Shown here: piece after piece, positions 27,037 to 35,745 of the stretch
Numbering within the stretch: position 1 is the first letter of the stretch
Layout of the letters: each line of letters begins with the position of its first letter
Source of the DNA: Geobacillus vulcani PSS1
Lineage (GTDB): Bacteria > Bacillota > Bacilli > Bacillales > Anoxybacillaceae
Length of the DNA stretch: 64,000 nucleotides
NCBI RefSeq assembly: GCF_000733845.1
Contig: NZ_JPOI01000001.1
Span: forward strand, 718,501-782,500
Reading direction: 5' to 3'
Made by a program: the position numbers and the translations under genes
Notes under the pieces: generated by a model
What the model saw: the letters and a program-made list of their open reading frames with translations, nothing else
What the model was told of the DNA's origin: nothing
Database searches by the model: none

Positions 27037-27927
27037 CTAGCCAACGTTTTCGCTTTCCTCAAGACCGAACAGCTCGTCAAACGGCTTCTCCTGCGCTTTT
27101 TTCAACACTTCCATCCTCGTTGCCAGTTGGCGGGCGGTGAAATTCATGATATCGGCATGGTGGTCGGGGCCGAAAATCGAATCGCGAGCCGCTGCTTCCT
27201 CATTGAGTTTCACGGCAAGCGGGGCGAGCTGCTCCATCTTTTTCATCACGACTTCAAGAAGATACGGATGCTCCCGGATCAGCCGCTGAAGCAGAAACGT
27301 ACCATACGCAATATGGCGGGATTCGTCCTTTTTCAAATAGCCGATCCCTTTCAATAAGCCGGGCATGACTTTCATTTGCTCGAGGGATTTATAGAAGCCA
27401 TAATATCCGGTTTCCGCCAATACGCCTTCCACAAACATGTTGTATACGACCGATGCCTCAGCGACCGCCTCTGGGGATGAGTCATGCTCGAGCCGCCCCA
27501 TCGCCGACGGCAAAATGTCGTTAAAAATCGTGTGATACGTCTCTGAATGGTAATGGGACAAATCTTCTTTGACGCCGAGCGCATTGAGCACGAGACGGAA
27601 AAACTCGGTATGTTTCGCCTCCTCAAACAAAAAGGTGGTTAAGTACATCTCCTCCTCGATCCGCCCCTCTTTGGCGACGACCATCAAAAGCGGCAACAAA
27701 TCGCGCGTCACCGCCTCTTCGCCCGCCTGAAACTGGGCAATGAGCCGCAAAATTCCGTCCTTCATCTGAACAGGGAGCGTCTCCCAATCTTTCACATCTT
27801 GCGTCAAATCAATGTCCGCCGGATTCCAAACCCCCAACCGCTTTGCCTTTTGGTAAAGCCGAAACGGGAACGAATCTTCCTGCAGCCCGCGGCTGCCCGT
27901 CGTCACCAACGGTTGAGTCCGCCGCAC
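27037..27927 (-). CDS. R2-like ligand-binding oxidase (R2lox), Mn/Fe type
   Basis: A ferritin-like protein of 296 residues related to ribonucleotide-reductase R2 but of the R2lox group, which bind a long-chain fatty acid and an Mn/Fe cofactor. All six metal ligands are present at expected spacing: Glu70 (GEEAVT), Glu103 and His106 (FEEAKH), Glu167 (NMFVEG), Glu202 and His205 (DESRH). The two residues that form the Tyr-Val ether crosslink in characterised R2lox proteins are also here (Val73, Tyr162). It heads an operon with an aldehyde and an alcohol dehydrogenase. GTG start at 27927, eight bases after AGGAG. No R1 subunit is nearby, so it is not a reductase. Confidence 0.9.
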   Translation of the reverse strand: MRRTQPLVTTGSRGLQEDSFPFRLYQKAKRLGVWNPADIDLTQDVKDWETLPVQMKDGILRLIAQFQAGEEAVTRDLLPLLMVVAKEGRIEEEMYLTTFLFEEAKHTEFFRLVLNALGVKEDLSHYHSETYHTIFNDILPSAMGRLEHDSSPEAVAEASVVYNMFVEGVLAETGYYGFYKSLEQMKVMPGLLKGIGYLKKDESRHIAYGTFLLQRLIREHPYLLEVVMKKMEQLAPLAVKLNEEAAARDSIFGPDHHADIMNFTARQLATRMEVLKKAQEKPFDELFGLEESENVG

Positions 27928-28183
27928 GCTCACCACTCCTTTTCCATTTTTTCTTGAACTCACTGGATATGATGCTTCTCGATCAGTGATCATGGGGCAA
28001 GTTCATTTATGTAAGGGCTTACAAAAAAGAGCCTTGTTACAAAAGGTAGGTCGTCATCTAAGAGGAAGATTGCACAAATGACCGGAGCGTTATGAATAGT
28101 CATTCATTTTCTCTCATTCTAGCAACCTTTTCCTCCTTCCGTCAACAAAAAACGGATGACATTTTCCGACAATCGCTGCGCAA

Positions 28184-28214
28184 AAACGCCGCCTGCTGTC
28201 AGCAGACGGCGTTT
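28184..28214 (-). terminator. Strong hairpin terminator left of the IS110 element
   Basis: AAACGCCGTCTGCTG pairs with CAGCAGGCGGCGTTT (one mismatch) and is followed by TTTTG on the minus strand. It may be the original terminator of the acyl-CoA dehydrogenase gene, now separated from it by the insertion. Confidence 0.75.
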
Positions 28215-28377
28215 CAGTTACACCTGCACTTTTCCGTGAAAATCCCCACCACTGGGTGAGTGCTGTATACGCTCCTGATCCGTGTGGGTATACTGAAAAT
28301 GGCCAAAGAAGGCAATAGGAAAGCAGAGGTGCCCCATTTTCGGGCATCTCGTATCATCCGGCTGCCTGTTGGCTATA

Positions 28378-29514
28378 CTAAATGAGTTGTGGTTGGCGGA
28401 ACGACTCTTTGCGGGAGATCATGCAAAAGATGATCACCAACATTCGTCGAGCCGTGGCGATGAGGGCTTTTTTCTTCCCGCATCGGGCCGCCAACGACCA
28501 AAATTTTCGGGACAAGGGATGTGTCTTGGATCGAGCTGCTGACCATGCCGCCTCGCATAACGCTGATCGAAGATGGGGATTGCCTTTGGTGGTGCGCGTG
28601 CTCTTTCGCTTTCCGGCGCTTTCATGGTTGCCGGGGGACAACCCCGTCCATGAAGCCGCCCGTTCCGGCGTTTCAAAGACGCTCATGTCGGTTCCCATCT
28701 CGGCGATGATGACGGCGGCGGTTTGTTTTTTGATTCCAGGCATGGTCATCAGTAAGTCCACTTCCTCCCGATACGGCTCGAGCAGGCGGTCGATGTGCTG
28801 GTCGACTTCTTCGATGAGCCGCTCGCATTCCTCCACGTGTTTCCACAAGAGGCGAAGGAGACAGAGCTCATGTTCGGTCAAGGTGCCCAGCAGCGAATCG
28901 TACACCGCCTGCTTTTTCGTTTTGAGCCTGCCGCGCAGGCATTGATCCAGCTCGTCCTTGTCCACGTATCCCTTCTCGAGCAGCCGGGCAAGGATGTTTC
29001 GTCCGGAAACGCCGAAGAGATCCGAGAGGACGGAGCCCAGCTTGACATTGGAAGACTCCAGCACTTTTTGAATCCGGTTTTTCTCTGAACTCAACTGTCC
29101 GACCCACTTTTTGCGCAGGCGGGTAAAATCCCGCAGTTCACGAATCGGCGCTGGGGGGACGAAACTTTTTTCAATGAGTCCATGGCGGAGCAGCTTGGCG
29201 ATCCACTCGGCGTCAGAGACATCGGTTTTTCTTCCCGGGACATTTTTGATCCGCTGCGGATTGGCCAAAGTCAAGTCGACATAGCCCTCGAGGAAGGCAA
29301 AGACCGGTTTCCAATACACGCCGGTGGATTCCATGGCGACATGGGTGACCCCATGGTCTTCGAGCCACTCGAGCAGGTCGCCAAGCCCTTTCGAGAACGT
29401 TGAGAACGTTTGGATCTCCTTTTGAATCTCCCCCTCTTCTTCCCATAGGGCACAAGCGACAATAGTTTCGGTATGAACATCCAATCCTGCGCAGCGAGGA
29501 TAGATGACATCCAT
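28378..29514 (-). CDS. IS110-family DEDD transposase
   Basis: An intact 378-residue recombinase. The N-terminal RuvC-like DEDD domain has CAGLDVH, VAMESTGVYWKP and KTDVSDAEWIAKLL. The C-terminal Transposase_20 domain has MPGIKKQTAAVIIAEMG and the serine-containing stretch AASWTGLSPGNHESAGK. IS110 enzymes use a non-coding bridge RNA from the element to choose target and donor sites. The ATG at 29514 follows AAAAGGAGG. There is no frameshift or stop, so the element could be active. Confidence 0.93.
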   Translation of the reverse strand: MDVIYPRCAGLDVHTETIVACALWEEEGEIQKEIQTFSTFSKGLGDLLEWLEDHGVTHVAMESTGVYWKPVFAFLEGYVDLTLANPQRIKNVPGRKTDVSDAEWIAKLLRHGLIEKSFVPPAPIRELRDFTRLRKKWVGQLSSEKNRIQKVLESSNVKLGSVLSDLFGVSGRNILARLLEKGYVDKDELDQCLRGRLKTKKQAVYDSLLGTLTEHELCLLRLLWKHVEECERLIEEVDQHIDRLLEPYREEVDLLMTMPGIKKQTAAVIIAEMGTDMSVFETPERAASWTGLSPGNHESAGKRKSTRTTKGNPHLRSALCEAAWSAARSKTHPLSRKFWSLAARCGKKKALIATARRMLVIIFCMISRKESFRQPQLI

Positions 29515-29650
29515 GATGAAACGCCTCCTTTTCGATGATGGAGTGCGCAAACAGCGAATCCACGGGAGACATGCGGCAGTTTTCCGTTCGTCGTCACCTT
29601 TCCTCTATCACAGGAAAGGGCGGACAATGGGTGGTGCACCCAGTGGATTC
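29515..29650 (-). ncRNA. Candidate IS110 bridge RNA region
   Basis: The non-coding end upstream of the transposase is about 136 nt, has no ORF, and folds locally. CCTTTCCT and AGGAAAGG enclose a 7-nt loop (about 29,592-29,616), and TGGGTG and CACCCA form a second small hairpin near 29,628. In IS110-group elements the bridge RNA is made from this end. Loop assignment to target and donor was not possible by eye. Confidence 0.3.
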
Positions 29651-29742
29651 AAACACTTTTCCGTACAGGGTCTAAGCCACCATTAAGCATAACGTCCTGT
29701 TGAACTGTTTGCGCCTATTCTTCATTATGGGAAGAAAAGGGG

Positions 29743-29867
29743 GATTTTCATCCCCGGGTGGAGGGCAGATCGTGCTGCCCATGGATCTTTTCCGTGAAAA
29801 TGCCGAACTGACGCGAGATTTTCATCCCCGGGTGGAGGGCAAAACGTTGCTCATGGACCTTTTCCGT
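29743..29867. repeat. Two direct copies of a 51-53 bp repeat
   Basis: Unit A (29,743-29,795) and unit B (29,817-29,867) both begin GATTTTCATCCCCGGGTGGA and end CTTTTCCGT, 74 bp apart. Unit B overlaps the last codons of the acyl-CoA dehydrogenase. The 15-mer CTTTTCCGTGAAAAT also occurs at the left end of the nearby IS110 element. Confidence 0.8.
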
Positions 29868-31008
29868 ATTCTTTCCGCAGTTCGTTCGCAATGATGTTGC
29901 GCTGGATTTCCGAAGTGCCTTCGTAAATTTTCGTGATGCGGGCATCGCGGAAGTAGCGCTCGATCGGGTAGTCTTTCATGTAGCCAAGGCCGCCATGAAT
30001 CTGCACCGCCATATCGGCGATTTTGTTGTACACTTCCGAACCGAACAGCTTCGCGATAGCCGCTTCTTTGACAACGCGCATCTTTTGGTCGACCATCCAG
30101 GCGACGCGGTAGACGGTCGAACGCAGCACTTCGATTAACATGCTCATTTCCGCCAACATATGTTGGATCGCTTGCTGCTCGATGATCGGCTTGCCGAACT
30201 GTTCACGCTGTTCGGCGTATTCCATGCAATATTCGAGCAGGCGGATGCACGAGCCGAGGTTGCGCGCGGCGAGACCGACGCGGCCGTTCGCTAAAATTTT
30301 CAAGGCGTTGACATATCCTTCACCCTCTTTCCCGAGCACGTTTTCGGCCGGCACTTCCAAGTTGTCAAAAAACAGCTCAGCCGAATGCGACCCGCGCAAC
30401 CCCATTTTCCGCTCGACTTTTCCGATGATAAAGCCGGGAAAATCTTTTTCTACGATAAACGACGTGATGCCTTTCGGACCTTTGGACGGATCGGTGACCG
30501 CCATCACCGTAAACACGTGGGCGTCAATGGCGTTTGTAATATAATGTTTCGAGCCGTTGATAATGTAGCGGTCGCCTTTGCGGACGGCGGTCGTTTTGAT
30601 CGCAGCGGCGTTTGATCCGGCGCTGGGCTCCGTGAGAGCAAAAGCGCCGATCCATTCGCCCGTCGCCATCTTTGGCAAATAGCGCTGCTTTTGTTCTTCC
30701 GTGCCGAGCTCGACGATGCCGACGGTGCCGATGCCGGTATGGGCGCCGATTAACGTCGTATAGCCGTTATGCGTTTTGCCGAGCTCTTCGTAAATGGCGC
30801 ATTTGCCGACCATCGACAAGCCGAGGCCGCCGTACTCTTCCGGAATGCTTAATCCAAACAGCCCCATTTCTTTCGATTTTTCAATGATATCTTGCGGAAT
30901 CTGATCATTTTCCTCAATATCCATCGCCACCGGTTCGACGACTTCGCTCACAAATTTGCGGACGTTTTCTTTTAACCATTCAATCTCGGCTGGCAGCGTG
31001 AAATTCAT
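29851..31008 (-). CDS. Acyl-CoA dehydrogenase
   Basis: A flavoenzyme of 385 residues that introduces a trans-2 double bond into acyl-CoA (beta-oxidation or branched-chain amino-acid catabolism). Typical motifs: [14 protein letters not shown] (FAD/substrate), [13 protein letters not shown], and the C-terminal [17 protein letters not shown], which contains the catalytic glutamate. The last residues KEYGKGP run into a repeat shared with the downstream flank, so the natural C-terminus may have been altered by a few residues. Ribosome site GGGAGGGG before ATG. Transcribed alone; the IS110 element lies downstream. Confidence 0.92.
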   Translation of the reverse strand: MNFTLPAEIEWLKENVRKFVSEVVEPVAMDIEENDQIPQDIIEKSKEMGLFGLSIPEEYGGLGLSMVGKCAIYEELGKTHNGYTTLIGAHTGIGTVGIVELGTEEQKQRYLPKMATGEWIGAFALTEPSAGSNAAAIKTTAVRKGDRYIINGSKHYITNAIDAHVFTVMAVTDPSKGPKGITSFIVEKDFPGFIIGKVERKMGLRGSHSAELFFDNLEVPAENVLGKEGEGYVNALKILANGRVGLAARNLGSCIRLLEYCMEYAEQREQFGKPIIEQQAIQHMLAEMSMLIEVLRSTVYRVAWMVDQKMRVVKEAAIAKLFGSEVYNKIADMAVQIHGGLGYMKDYPIERYFRDARITKIYEGTSEIQRNIIANELRKEYGKGP

Positions 31009-31599
31009 CTTCTTCCCCTCCCAAAATACAAATAATTTCTATAATTCAAAAAATACCCCTCCCTATTTATGTTACCTGCTTTCTTGTGACAGAACAACTA
31101 TTTGCACCGAGCAGACACACAAAATCGGTTGCCGTTCTGCATCATCGCTTGGTAGGTTTGCAGTCAAAAAAGCAGCGGGCGCTGGAATCGGCAGCAACAC
31201 GTTGAAACCGAAGCTCTAGAAAGCCGGTGATGGAAGGGAAAATGCTGCTTCACAGGATGATTTCGCCAATACAAACACGTTGCAGCACCAATTCTGCGTT
31301 TTACACGTTCGCTCATCGATTGAGACTTCTATATAAGTTTCAATAAAGAATTTCTCATTTTTCGCTTCGGTTTTCCTCTAAAGGGGCGTTGATTTCGTAC
31401 AAAATTGTGCTGTTCCATCTGTTTCTCAGTTAGAGAAGCCTGGCGAAATCAGCCTTCTTTTTTGGTGAAATGCCGCTGATTTGCTCGTGGCAGCCGTTTT
31501 TCACCAGCCTTCTAAGTACAAGCACATATGATGTAAAACAAAATTTCAACTTGTATAGACGTTCGCCGCGAAAATTCATCGTTGATTCACAAAAATGTA
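31009..31599. other. Intergenic region without a recognised gene
   Basis: About 590 bp separate acyl-CoA dehydrogenase from the siderophore operon. I see no convincing CDS. An inverted repeat (GCGAAATCAG and CTGATTTGC, about 31,443-31,483) is present. A short minus-strand reading (RRLVKNGCHEQISG) might be decayed mobile DNA, but I cannot assign it. Confidence 0.4.
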
Positions 31600-31656
31600 T
31601 TGTCTTCTTGCGCATGAATTCGCTATAATAAAGCTTGTTAATGATATTGATTCTCA
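31600..31656 (+). promoter_or_regulatory. SigA promoter with Fur box for the siderophore importer
   Basis: TTGTCT (31,600) and TATAAT (31,624-31,629) with an 18-bp spacer are followed by TGATATTGATTCTCA (31,642-31,656). That matches the Fur 7-1-7 consensus TGATAATnATTATCA at 12 of 14 arm positions. The box overlaps the expected transcription start, so iron-loaded Fur should block initiation. Confidence 0.75.
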
Positions 31657-31684
31657 TTTTCTTAGTTCAAAAGGAGGTGGCCGC

Positions 31685-32485
31685 ATGGTCCGCCTATACG
31701 CCGAAGGACTGACCGTCCGCTACGATGACCGGACGATTTTCGAACGCTTGTCCGTCCGCATTCCCGACCGGCAAATCACCGCCATTATCGGTCCGAACGG
31801 GTGCGGCAAGTCGACGCTGCTCAAGACGCTGACGCGCATCATTTCTCCGCAATTCGGCGCGGTGATGTTGGATGGCCGAGCGATTTCACAACAGCCAACG
31901 AAAGAGCTGGCGAAAAAAATGGCCATTTTGCCGCAGACGCCGGAAGCGACAAGCGGATTGACCGTCGCTGAGCTCGTCTCGTACGGCCGCTTTCCTTATC
32001 AAAGAGGATGGGGCCGCCTAACGAAACAAGATTACGAAGCGATCGACTGGGCGCTTGCCGTGACAAAAACAGCCGATTTGAAACATCGGCCGGTTGACGC
32101 CCTCTCCGGCGGACAGCGGCAGCGCGTCTGGATCGCCATGGCGCTCGCTCAAGAGACGGACATCATCTTTTTGGACGAACCGACGACGTATTTGGACATC
32201 GCCCATCAGCTCGAGGTGCTCGAGCTGCTTGAACGGCTAAATAAAGAAGAAGGGCGGACGATCGTCATGGTGCTCCATGACATTAACCAGGCGGCGCGGT
32301 TTGCCGACTATGTGATCGCTATGAAAGCAGGCCAAATCGTCAAAGCAGGGCCGAGCGAAGACGTCATCTGCCGTGATGTGCTTCGCGACGTGTTTGGCAT
32401 TGACGCTGACATCGGCCGCGACCCGCGGACGAACAAACCGGTTTGTTTCACCTATCATTTACTTAAGGAGGCTTATTCATCATGA
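31685..32485 (+). CDS. Iron-siderophore ABC importer ATPase (FecE/YusV-like)
   Basis: A 266-residue ATPase: Walker A GPNGCGKST (36-44), Q-loop LPQTPE, signature LSGGQRQRVWIA, Walker B IIFLDEPTTYLD, H-switch VLHDINQA. This is the FecE/FhuC family that powers import of Fe(III)-siderophore or cobalamin across FecCD-type permeases. First gene of a four-gene operon under a Fur box. The ATG at 31685 follows AAGGAGGTGG. Having the ATPase first is unusual compared with the more common binding-protein-first order. The cognate siderophore is unknown. Confidence 0.92.
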   Translation: MVRLYAEGLTVRYDDRTIFERLSVRIPDRQITAIIGPNGCGKSTLLKTLTRIISPQFGAVMLDGRAISQQPTKELAKKMAILPQTPEATSGLTVAELVSYGRFPYQRGWGRLTKQDYEAIDWALAVTKTADLKHRPVDALSGGQRQRVWIAMALAQETDIIFLDEPTTYLDIAHQLEVLELLERLNKEEGRTIVMVLHDINQAARFADYVIAMKAGQIVKAGPSEDVICRDVLRDVFGIDADIGRDPRTNKPVCFTYHLLKEAYSS

Positions 32486-33405
32486 GGAAAACATGGCTTT
32501 CCTTGTTGCTTCTTTTTATCCTTGTGTTAAGCGCGTGCGGCAACGCCGCCAATCATCAGAAGGAAACCAACGCTCCTTCCGCTAAAAAAGAAAAGGAAAC
32601 GATGACCTATCAATCAGAAAACGGGCCAATCGAAGTGCCTGCTCATCCGAAACGCGTTGTGGCGTTATGGGGTGCTGGATATGTCGCCGCCTTCGATGTG
32701 CCAATCGTCGGAGCCGATTCATGGTCGAAAATGAATCCGCTTCTTCAGGACAAGCTCAAAAATACCCAGACCGTAACCGATGAAGACATCGAAAAAATTA
32801 TGGCATTAAAACCGGACTTAATTGTTGGCTTATCCAATACAAAAAACGTCGAAAAACTGAAAAAGATCGCTCCAACCGTCACGTTTACATACGGAAAGCT
32901 CAATTACTTAGACTTGATTTTAGAATACGGAAAATTGCTCAATAAAGAGAAAGAGGCGAAAGCATGGATTGCCGATTTCCAAAAACGGGCACAAGAAGCC
33001 GGAAAACAAATCCGGGCGAAAATCGGCGACAACGCCACGGTGACCGTGATGGAAAACTTCGATAAGCAGCTTTACGTCTTCGGAAACAACTGGGGACGCG
33101 GAACAGAAATTTTATACCAAGAAATGAAGCTGAAAATGCCAGAGAAAGTCAAAGAGCACGCGCTCAAATCCGGTTATTACGCTGTCTCTCTCGAAGCGCT
33201 GCCGCAATTTGTCGGCGATTACCTCATCGTAAGCAAATATAGCGACAGCGACACGTCATTCATGGAAACCAACACGTTCAAAAACATTCCGGCAGTGAAA
33301 AACGGGCATATGTTTGTTGCCGATGCCAAATCCTTTTATTTCAATGATCCGATTACATTAGAACACCAGCTTGATTTCTTTAAGAAACACTTTTTAGGCC
33401 AATAA
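32482..33405 (+). CDS. Iron-siderophore binding lipoprotein
   Basis: A 307-residue lipoprotein: signal peptide with lipobox LSAC (Cys19), then a PBP fold with the two lobes joined by a long helix. Features include HPKRVVALWGAGYVAAFDVP, LKPDLIVGLSNTKNV and a final FKKHFLG. Resembles FeuA/YfiY/FhuD-type receptors held on the outer membrane face by lipidation. The start overlaps the ATPase stop (ATGA), so they are translationally coupled. A hairpin follows, which may raise the amount of this subunit over the permeases. Confidence 0.9.
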   Translation: MRKTWLSLLLLFILVLSACGNAANHQKETNAPSAKKEKETMTYQSENGPIEVPAHPKRVVALWGAGYVAAFDVPIVGADSWSKMNPLLQDKLKNTQTVTDEDIEKIMALKPDLIVGLSNTKNVEKLKKIAPTVTFTYGKLNYLDLILEYGKLLNKEKEAKAWIADFQKRAQEAGKQIRAKIGDNATVTVMENFDKQLYVFGNNWGRGTEILYQEMKLKMPEKVKEHALKSGYYAVSLEALPQFVGDYLIVSKYSDSDTSFMETNTFKNIPAVKNGHMFVADAKSFYFNDPITLEHQLDFFKKHFLGQ

Positions 33406-33410
33406 CCAAC

Positions 33411-33452
33411 AGGACGGGAGATTCACCGTGCGTGAATGTCCCGTCCTTTCTT
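33411..33452 (+). terminator. Partial terminator or mRNA-stabilising hairpin inside the fec-like operon
   Basis: AGGACGGGA-TTCAC pairs with GTGAA-TCCCGTCCT and is followed by TTCTT only. It sits between the binding protein and the permeases. Confidence 0.65.
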
Positions 33453-33473
33453 GTGAAAAGGAGGAATCCGCCG

Positions 33474-34481
33474 ATGGAAGCCAACCGCCGACGCTGGCCG
33501 TTTCGTTATACGTTTCCCTTCTCACTTGTCCTGCTGCTGGCCGTGTGGTTCAGCTCGATGGCGATCGGTGTCGCTGATACCGCGTGGAGCGACGTATGGC
33601 GGGCGCTCTTCTCCAACGAACAAGGCAAACAGCTTGACGTGATTCGCGAGCTCCGTCTGCCGCGGGAAACGGCGGCGGCCTTTGTCGGCGCCGGACTCGC
33701 CGTCGCTGGAGCGATCATGCAAGGAATGACACGCAACCCGCTTGCTGACCCGGGACTGCTTGGCTTAACCGCTGGAGCGAACGCAGCGTTGGCCATAACG
33801 ATGGCCTGTTTTCCTTCCGCCCATTATCTCTCAATCACCATCGCCTGTTTGCTTGGGGCGGCTGTGGGAGCAGGGATGGTCTTTGGCATCGGCGCCGCCC
33901 GCAAAGGCGGCTTTTCGCCATTGCGCATCGTCCTAGCCGGCTCGGCGGTCTCAGCGCTTTTGTTTGCCGTCGCTGAAGGGGTCGGCCTTTATTTTCATAT
34001 TTCCAAAGACGTTTCGATGTGGACATCGGGCGGGGTAGCCGGAACGTCGTGGAAACAGCTGTCAGTCATCATTCCGCTCATCGTGATCGGGCTCGCCATT
34101 GCCGTACGGTATTCGCGGCAGCTGACGATTCTTAGCTTGAGCGAAGACGTCGCCGTCGGCGTCGGACAAAACACAGCGATTGTCAAAGCATGGCTGTTTT
34201 TGGCTGTCTTTTTATTGACAGGAGCGTCGGTCGCCATCACCGGCAACATCACCTTCATCGGCTTGATGATCCCTCATCTTGTGCGCGCGATCGCCGGCGC
34301 CGATTACCGATTCATCATCCCGCTGTCGGCTACGGTCGGCGCGGCCGGCATGGTCGGCGCCGATACGGCGGCCCGTACGATCAACGCCCCGTTCGAAACG
34401 CCGGTGGCAGCCATCGTTGCGGTGATCGGCTTGCCGTTTTTCTTGTTTGTCGTGCGGAAAAAAGGGAGGGGCTTTGAATGA
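33474..34481 (+). CDS. FecCD-family siderophore permease subunit 1
   Basis: A 335-residue BtuC/FecCD permease with about ten helices. Family motifs are present: REL-RLPRE-A near residues 58-66, GAIMQGMTRNPLADPGLLG (about 80-98), and the coupling region GNITFIGLMIPHLVR. ATG at 33474, after AAAAGGAGG. It pairs with the next permease, whose start overlaps its stop, to form the transmembrane channel of the iron importer. Confidence 0.92.
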   Translation: MEANRRRWPFRYTFPFSLVLLLAVWFSSMAIGVADTAWSDVWRALFSNEQGKQLDVIRELRLPRETAAAFVGAGLAVAGAIMQGMTRNPLADPGLLGLTAGANAALAITMACFPSAHYLSITIACLLGAAVGAGMVFGIGAARKGGFSPLRIVLAGSAVSALLFAVAEGVGLYFHISKDVSMWTSGGVAGTSWKQLSVIIPLIVIGLAIAVRYSRQLTILSLSEDVAVGVGQNTAIVKAWLFLAVFLLTGASVAITGNITFIGLMIPHLVRAIAGADYRFIIPLSATVGAAGMVGADTAARTINAPFETPVAAIVAVIGLPFFLFVVRKKGRGFE

Positions 34482-35467
34482 GAATACGCATCACGATCGT
34501 GTTGGGACTGCTTTTGTTGCTTATTGCGGCAACGGCCGCCATCGCGTTGGGCACCGGCGAAGCGCCGCTCTCGTACGGACGCATCGTGCCGACGCTGTTT
34601 GGCTACGGCTCGATGCAAGAAGCGTTTATTTTGTTTTCTCTCCGCCTGCCGCGTATCGTGATTACGTTGCTCGCCGGGATGGCGCTCGCCCTATCGGGAG
34701 CGATGCTGCAAGGCATCACCCGAAATGAGCTCGCCGATCCGGGCATATTGGGCATCAACGCCGGAGCCGGCGCGGGCGTCGCTATATTCTTTTTATTTTT
34801 CCCGATTGAAGCCGGGACGTTTCTTTACGCGCTGCCGCTCGTCGCCTTCGTCGGAGCGCTGTTGACGGCAGCGGCCATTTATGCCGTTTCTTACAATCAA
34901 ACAACCGGGCTGCAGCCGGTATCGTTCATCTTGACCGGGGTCGGATTTTCGATGGCGCTCTCCGGGCTCATGATCGTCCTCATTTCCGCCGCGGACCGAA
35001 CGAAAGTCGACTTTATCGCCAGATGGCTTTACGGCAACATTTGGGGCGATGATTGGCCGTTTATTTGGGCGATGCTGCCGTGGCTTGTCATCGGTGCGTT
35101 GATCGGCCTGTATCGGGCGAAACGGCTAAACCTTTTGCATTTAGGCGATCCGGTCGCCATCGGGGTCGGCGTTCATGTTCGCCGCGAGCGGCTCGTGCTG
35201 ATGGCGACCGCCGTTGCCGTCGCTGCAGCGGCCGTCGCTGTAACCGGGGGCATCCCCTTTATCGGCTTAATGGCGCCGCACATCGCCAAAATGATCGTCG
35301 GACCGCGCCATGAGCGAGCCATTCCGGCAGCGATGCTCATCGGCGGTTGGCTGCTGCTTGCCGCTGACACGATCGGGCGCAACGTTCTCGCCGAACCGCT
35401 TCCGGCAGGAGTGGTCGTCTCGTTGATCGGCGCGCCGTATTTCATTTATTTATTGTTGAGGCGCTGA
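34478..35467 (+). CDS. FecCD-family siderophore permease subunit 2
   Basis: A 329-residue FecCD permease: RLPRIVITLLAGMALALSGA, then GITRNELADPGILGINAGAG, and the coupling stretch GGIPFIGLMAPHIAK. Its ATGA start overlaps the stop of subunit 1. Last gene of the Fur-box operon, which ends at a bidirectional terminator about 200 bp later. The 280 bp between this gene and the convergent dedA gene contains no other CDS I can support. Confidence 0.92.
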   Translation: MRIRITIVLGLLLLLIAATAAIALGTGEAPLSYGRIVPTLFGYGSMQEAFILFSLRLPRIVITLLAGMALALSGAMLQGITRNELADPGILGINAGAGAGVAIFFLFFPIEAGTFLYALPLVAFVGALLTAAAIYAVSYNQTTGLQPVSFILTGVGFSMALSGLMIVLISAADRTKVDFIARWLYGNIWGDDWPFIWAMLPWLVIGALIGLYRAKRLNLLHLGDPVAIGVGVHVRRERLVLMATAVAVAAAAVAVTGGIPFIGLMAPHIAKMIVGPRHERAIPAAMLIGGWLLLAADTIGRNVLAEPLPAGVVVSLIGAPYFIYLLLRR

Positions 35468-35671
35468 TGTGTTTGCAGCCATGAGGGACCAAGGACAACG
35501 GCGAAACCTGTTTTCTGCCGCCTTCCTGCCCCCCTGTTTCGCCTTTGCCCGTGTTGAGGCTTCCCTTTGCTTCTTTCGTGTTGAACGTGCGCGAATGTTG
35601 AGTTCGCTGTTCATATCAAGCAGAAGGCAAGACGCTTGCTGATCGAGAGTGTTTGGAACAAATGAAAACAA

Positions 35672-35715
35672 GCTGCCCCCAAGGCTGAACATCAACCTCG
35701 GGCGGCAGCCCTTTT
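35672..35715. terminator. Bidirectional terminator between siderophore operon and dedA
   Basis: GCTGCCCCCAAGG pairs with CCTCGGGCGGCAGC (small mismatches) and is followed by CCTTTTT on the plus strand and TTGTTTTC on the minus strand. Confidence 0.75.
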
Positions 35716-35745
35716 TGGCAAGACCATCCCCTAAAAAGGCCGGAA

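Larger units (their letters stand above)
28229..29652 (-). mobile_element. IS110-family insertion sequence
   Basis: About 1.42 kb holding one DEDD transposase gene. Both proposed ends carry the same 11 bases CACTTTTCCGT (28,227 and 29,649). IS110 elements lack long terminal inverted repeats and recombine at a short core such as CT, so I place the ends at the CT in this shared sequence. The element lies between the acyl-CoA dehydrogenase gene and a terminator-like hairpin. The ends are an inference. Confidence 0.6.

Noticed and set aside
27037..27927. Class I ribonucleotide reductase beta subunit
   Set aside because: No alpha subunit nearby, and the GEEAVT and VYNMFVEG residues fit R2lox with its Val-Tyr crosslink.
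29743..29867. CRISPR array
   Set aside because: Only two units with 74-bp period and imperfect identity; no cas genes and no regular spacers.
31430..31657. 75-codon minus-strand frame upstream of the siderophore operon
   Set aside because: No ribosome site, and it overlaps the Fur box and promoter. Composition is that of non-coding A/T-rich DNA.
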